A stretch of 5,173 nucleotides of DNA from Giesbergeria sp. (GTDB lineage Bacteria; Pseudomonadota; Gammaproteobacteria; Burkholderiales; Burkholderiaceae_C). Shown in pieces: positions 4,908 to 5,173 of this stretch (the first letter of the stretch is position 1; every line of letters starts with the position of its first letter). Made by a program: the position numbers and the translations under genes. The notes beneath the pieces are model-generated. The model ran no database searches and was not told the DNA's origin. It saw only the letters and a list, made by a program, of their open reading frames with translations. The stretch is from positions 1,734-6,906 of the forward strand of contig JAGNUJ010000080.1 in the NCBI GenBank assembly GCA_017987055.1. The letters run 5' to 3'.

Positions 4908-5173
4908 ATGCATATCGGCCCCTATTTCTTGGCAAACCCGCTGTTTGTCGCCCCGATGGCTGGGGTGACCGACCGGCCATTTCGCCAACTGTGCAAAGCG
5001 CTGGGGGCGGGCTACGCGGTCAGCGAGATGGTGACGTCGCGCAAAGACCTGTGGGACAGCCTCAAAACCAGCCGCCGCGCCAACCACGAGGGCGAGCCCG
5101 GCCCGATTGCCGTGCAAATTGCCGGCACCGACGCGCCGATGATGGCCGAGGCGGCGCTCTACAACATCGACCG
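4908..5173 (+). CDS. dusB: tRNA-dihydrouridine synthase DusB, N-terminal part (3' end outside window)
   Basis: The first 88 codons are visible from ATG at 4908, running off the right edge; the complete family protein is about 320-340 residues. The enzyme uses FMN and NADPH to reduce a uridine of the tRNA D-loop (U17 for E. coli DusB) to dihydrouridine in the cytoplasm. Evidence is the opening P-L-F-V-A-P-M-A-G-V-T-D-R-P-F-R at 11-26, the FMN-binding first strand of the Dus TIM barrel, then S-E-M-V at 39-42, P-I-A-V-Q-I-A-G at 66-73 and the start of the next helix, A-x-M-M-A-E-A-A. The catalytic cysteine (around residue 100) lies outside the window. In many proteobacteria dusB is cotranscribed with fis downstream, which cannot be seen here. 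The start is well supported: M-H-I-G-P-Y is a typical beginning. Confidence 0.93.
   Translation, partial: MHIGPYFLANPLFVAPMAGVTDRPFRQLCKALGAGYAVSEMVTSRKDLWDSLKTSRRANHEGEPGPIAVQIAGTDAPMMAEAALYNID

Noticed and set aside
4809..5117. Upstream in-frame extension of the YqaA-like gene on the - strand, giving a 263-residue protein
   Set aside because: The extra residues are rich in Arg, Gly, His and Ala with no family similarity, and the segment runs antisense through the start of dusB. The start at 4808 gives the expected family size.

Overview
The window looks like chromosomal DNA from a high-GC betaproteobacterium, most probably a Comamonadaceae member of the Burkholderiales (Rhodoferax/Limnohabitans/Acidovorax type). 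The evidence is the GC-rich coding bias with frequent TTG leucine codons, a yqaA-like gene divergent from dusB (an order I recall from Comamonadaceae, usually followed by fis), and an intergenic element at about 2671-2722 that resembles a repeat I recall as abundant in that family. This placement is inference; no 16S or marker comparison was possible.

Left part (1-2670, + strand): four tightly packed genes form the distal part of an operon that begins upstream of the window. They are the C-terminal half of a GPH/MelB-type MFS transporter, a DUF3833 lipoprotein with a twin-arginine-like signal, a classical short-chain dehydrogenase/reductase with an intact catalytic tetrad, and an NTF2/SnoaL-like protein. 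The junctions are a 4-base GTGA overlap, a 4-base gap and a 4-base ATGA overlap. From general knowledge, this gene set accompanies ECF sigma factor/ChrR, cyclopropane-fatty-acid-synthase-like, DUF1365, FAD-oxidoreductase and photolyase genes in many proteobacteria, in clusters linked to singlet-oxygen stress and membrane-lipid modification. None of those partners lies inside the window.

Middle (2671-4320, + strand): a 78-base AT-rich spacer carrying the repeat-like element precedes a 523-codon protein. That protein joins an aminoglycoside-phosphotransferase-like kinase fold to a P-loop kinase/ATPase domain. It is a recognised bifunctional architecture whose substrate is unknown to me.

Right part (4326-5173): a DedA/YqaA-type membrane protein lies on the - strand, its stop only five bases from the stop of the convergent kinase gene. 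A 99-base divergent intergenic region with a candidate promoter then leads to the first 88 codons of dusB, which encodes a tRNA-dihydrouridine synthase and runs off the right edge.

The points most worth a second look are: the transporter, which seems to lack two transmembrane helices (TM7-8) of its family; a perfect 12-bp hairpin inside an unusual Ala/Ser-rich N-terminal extension of the NTF2-like gene; a patch of rare AT-rich codons at the end of the SDR gene; and the repeat-like element after the operon. I found no mobile element, CRISPR array, tRNA or rRNA.
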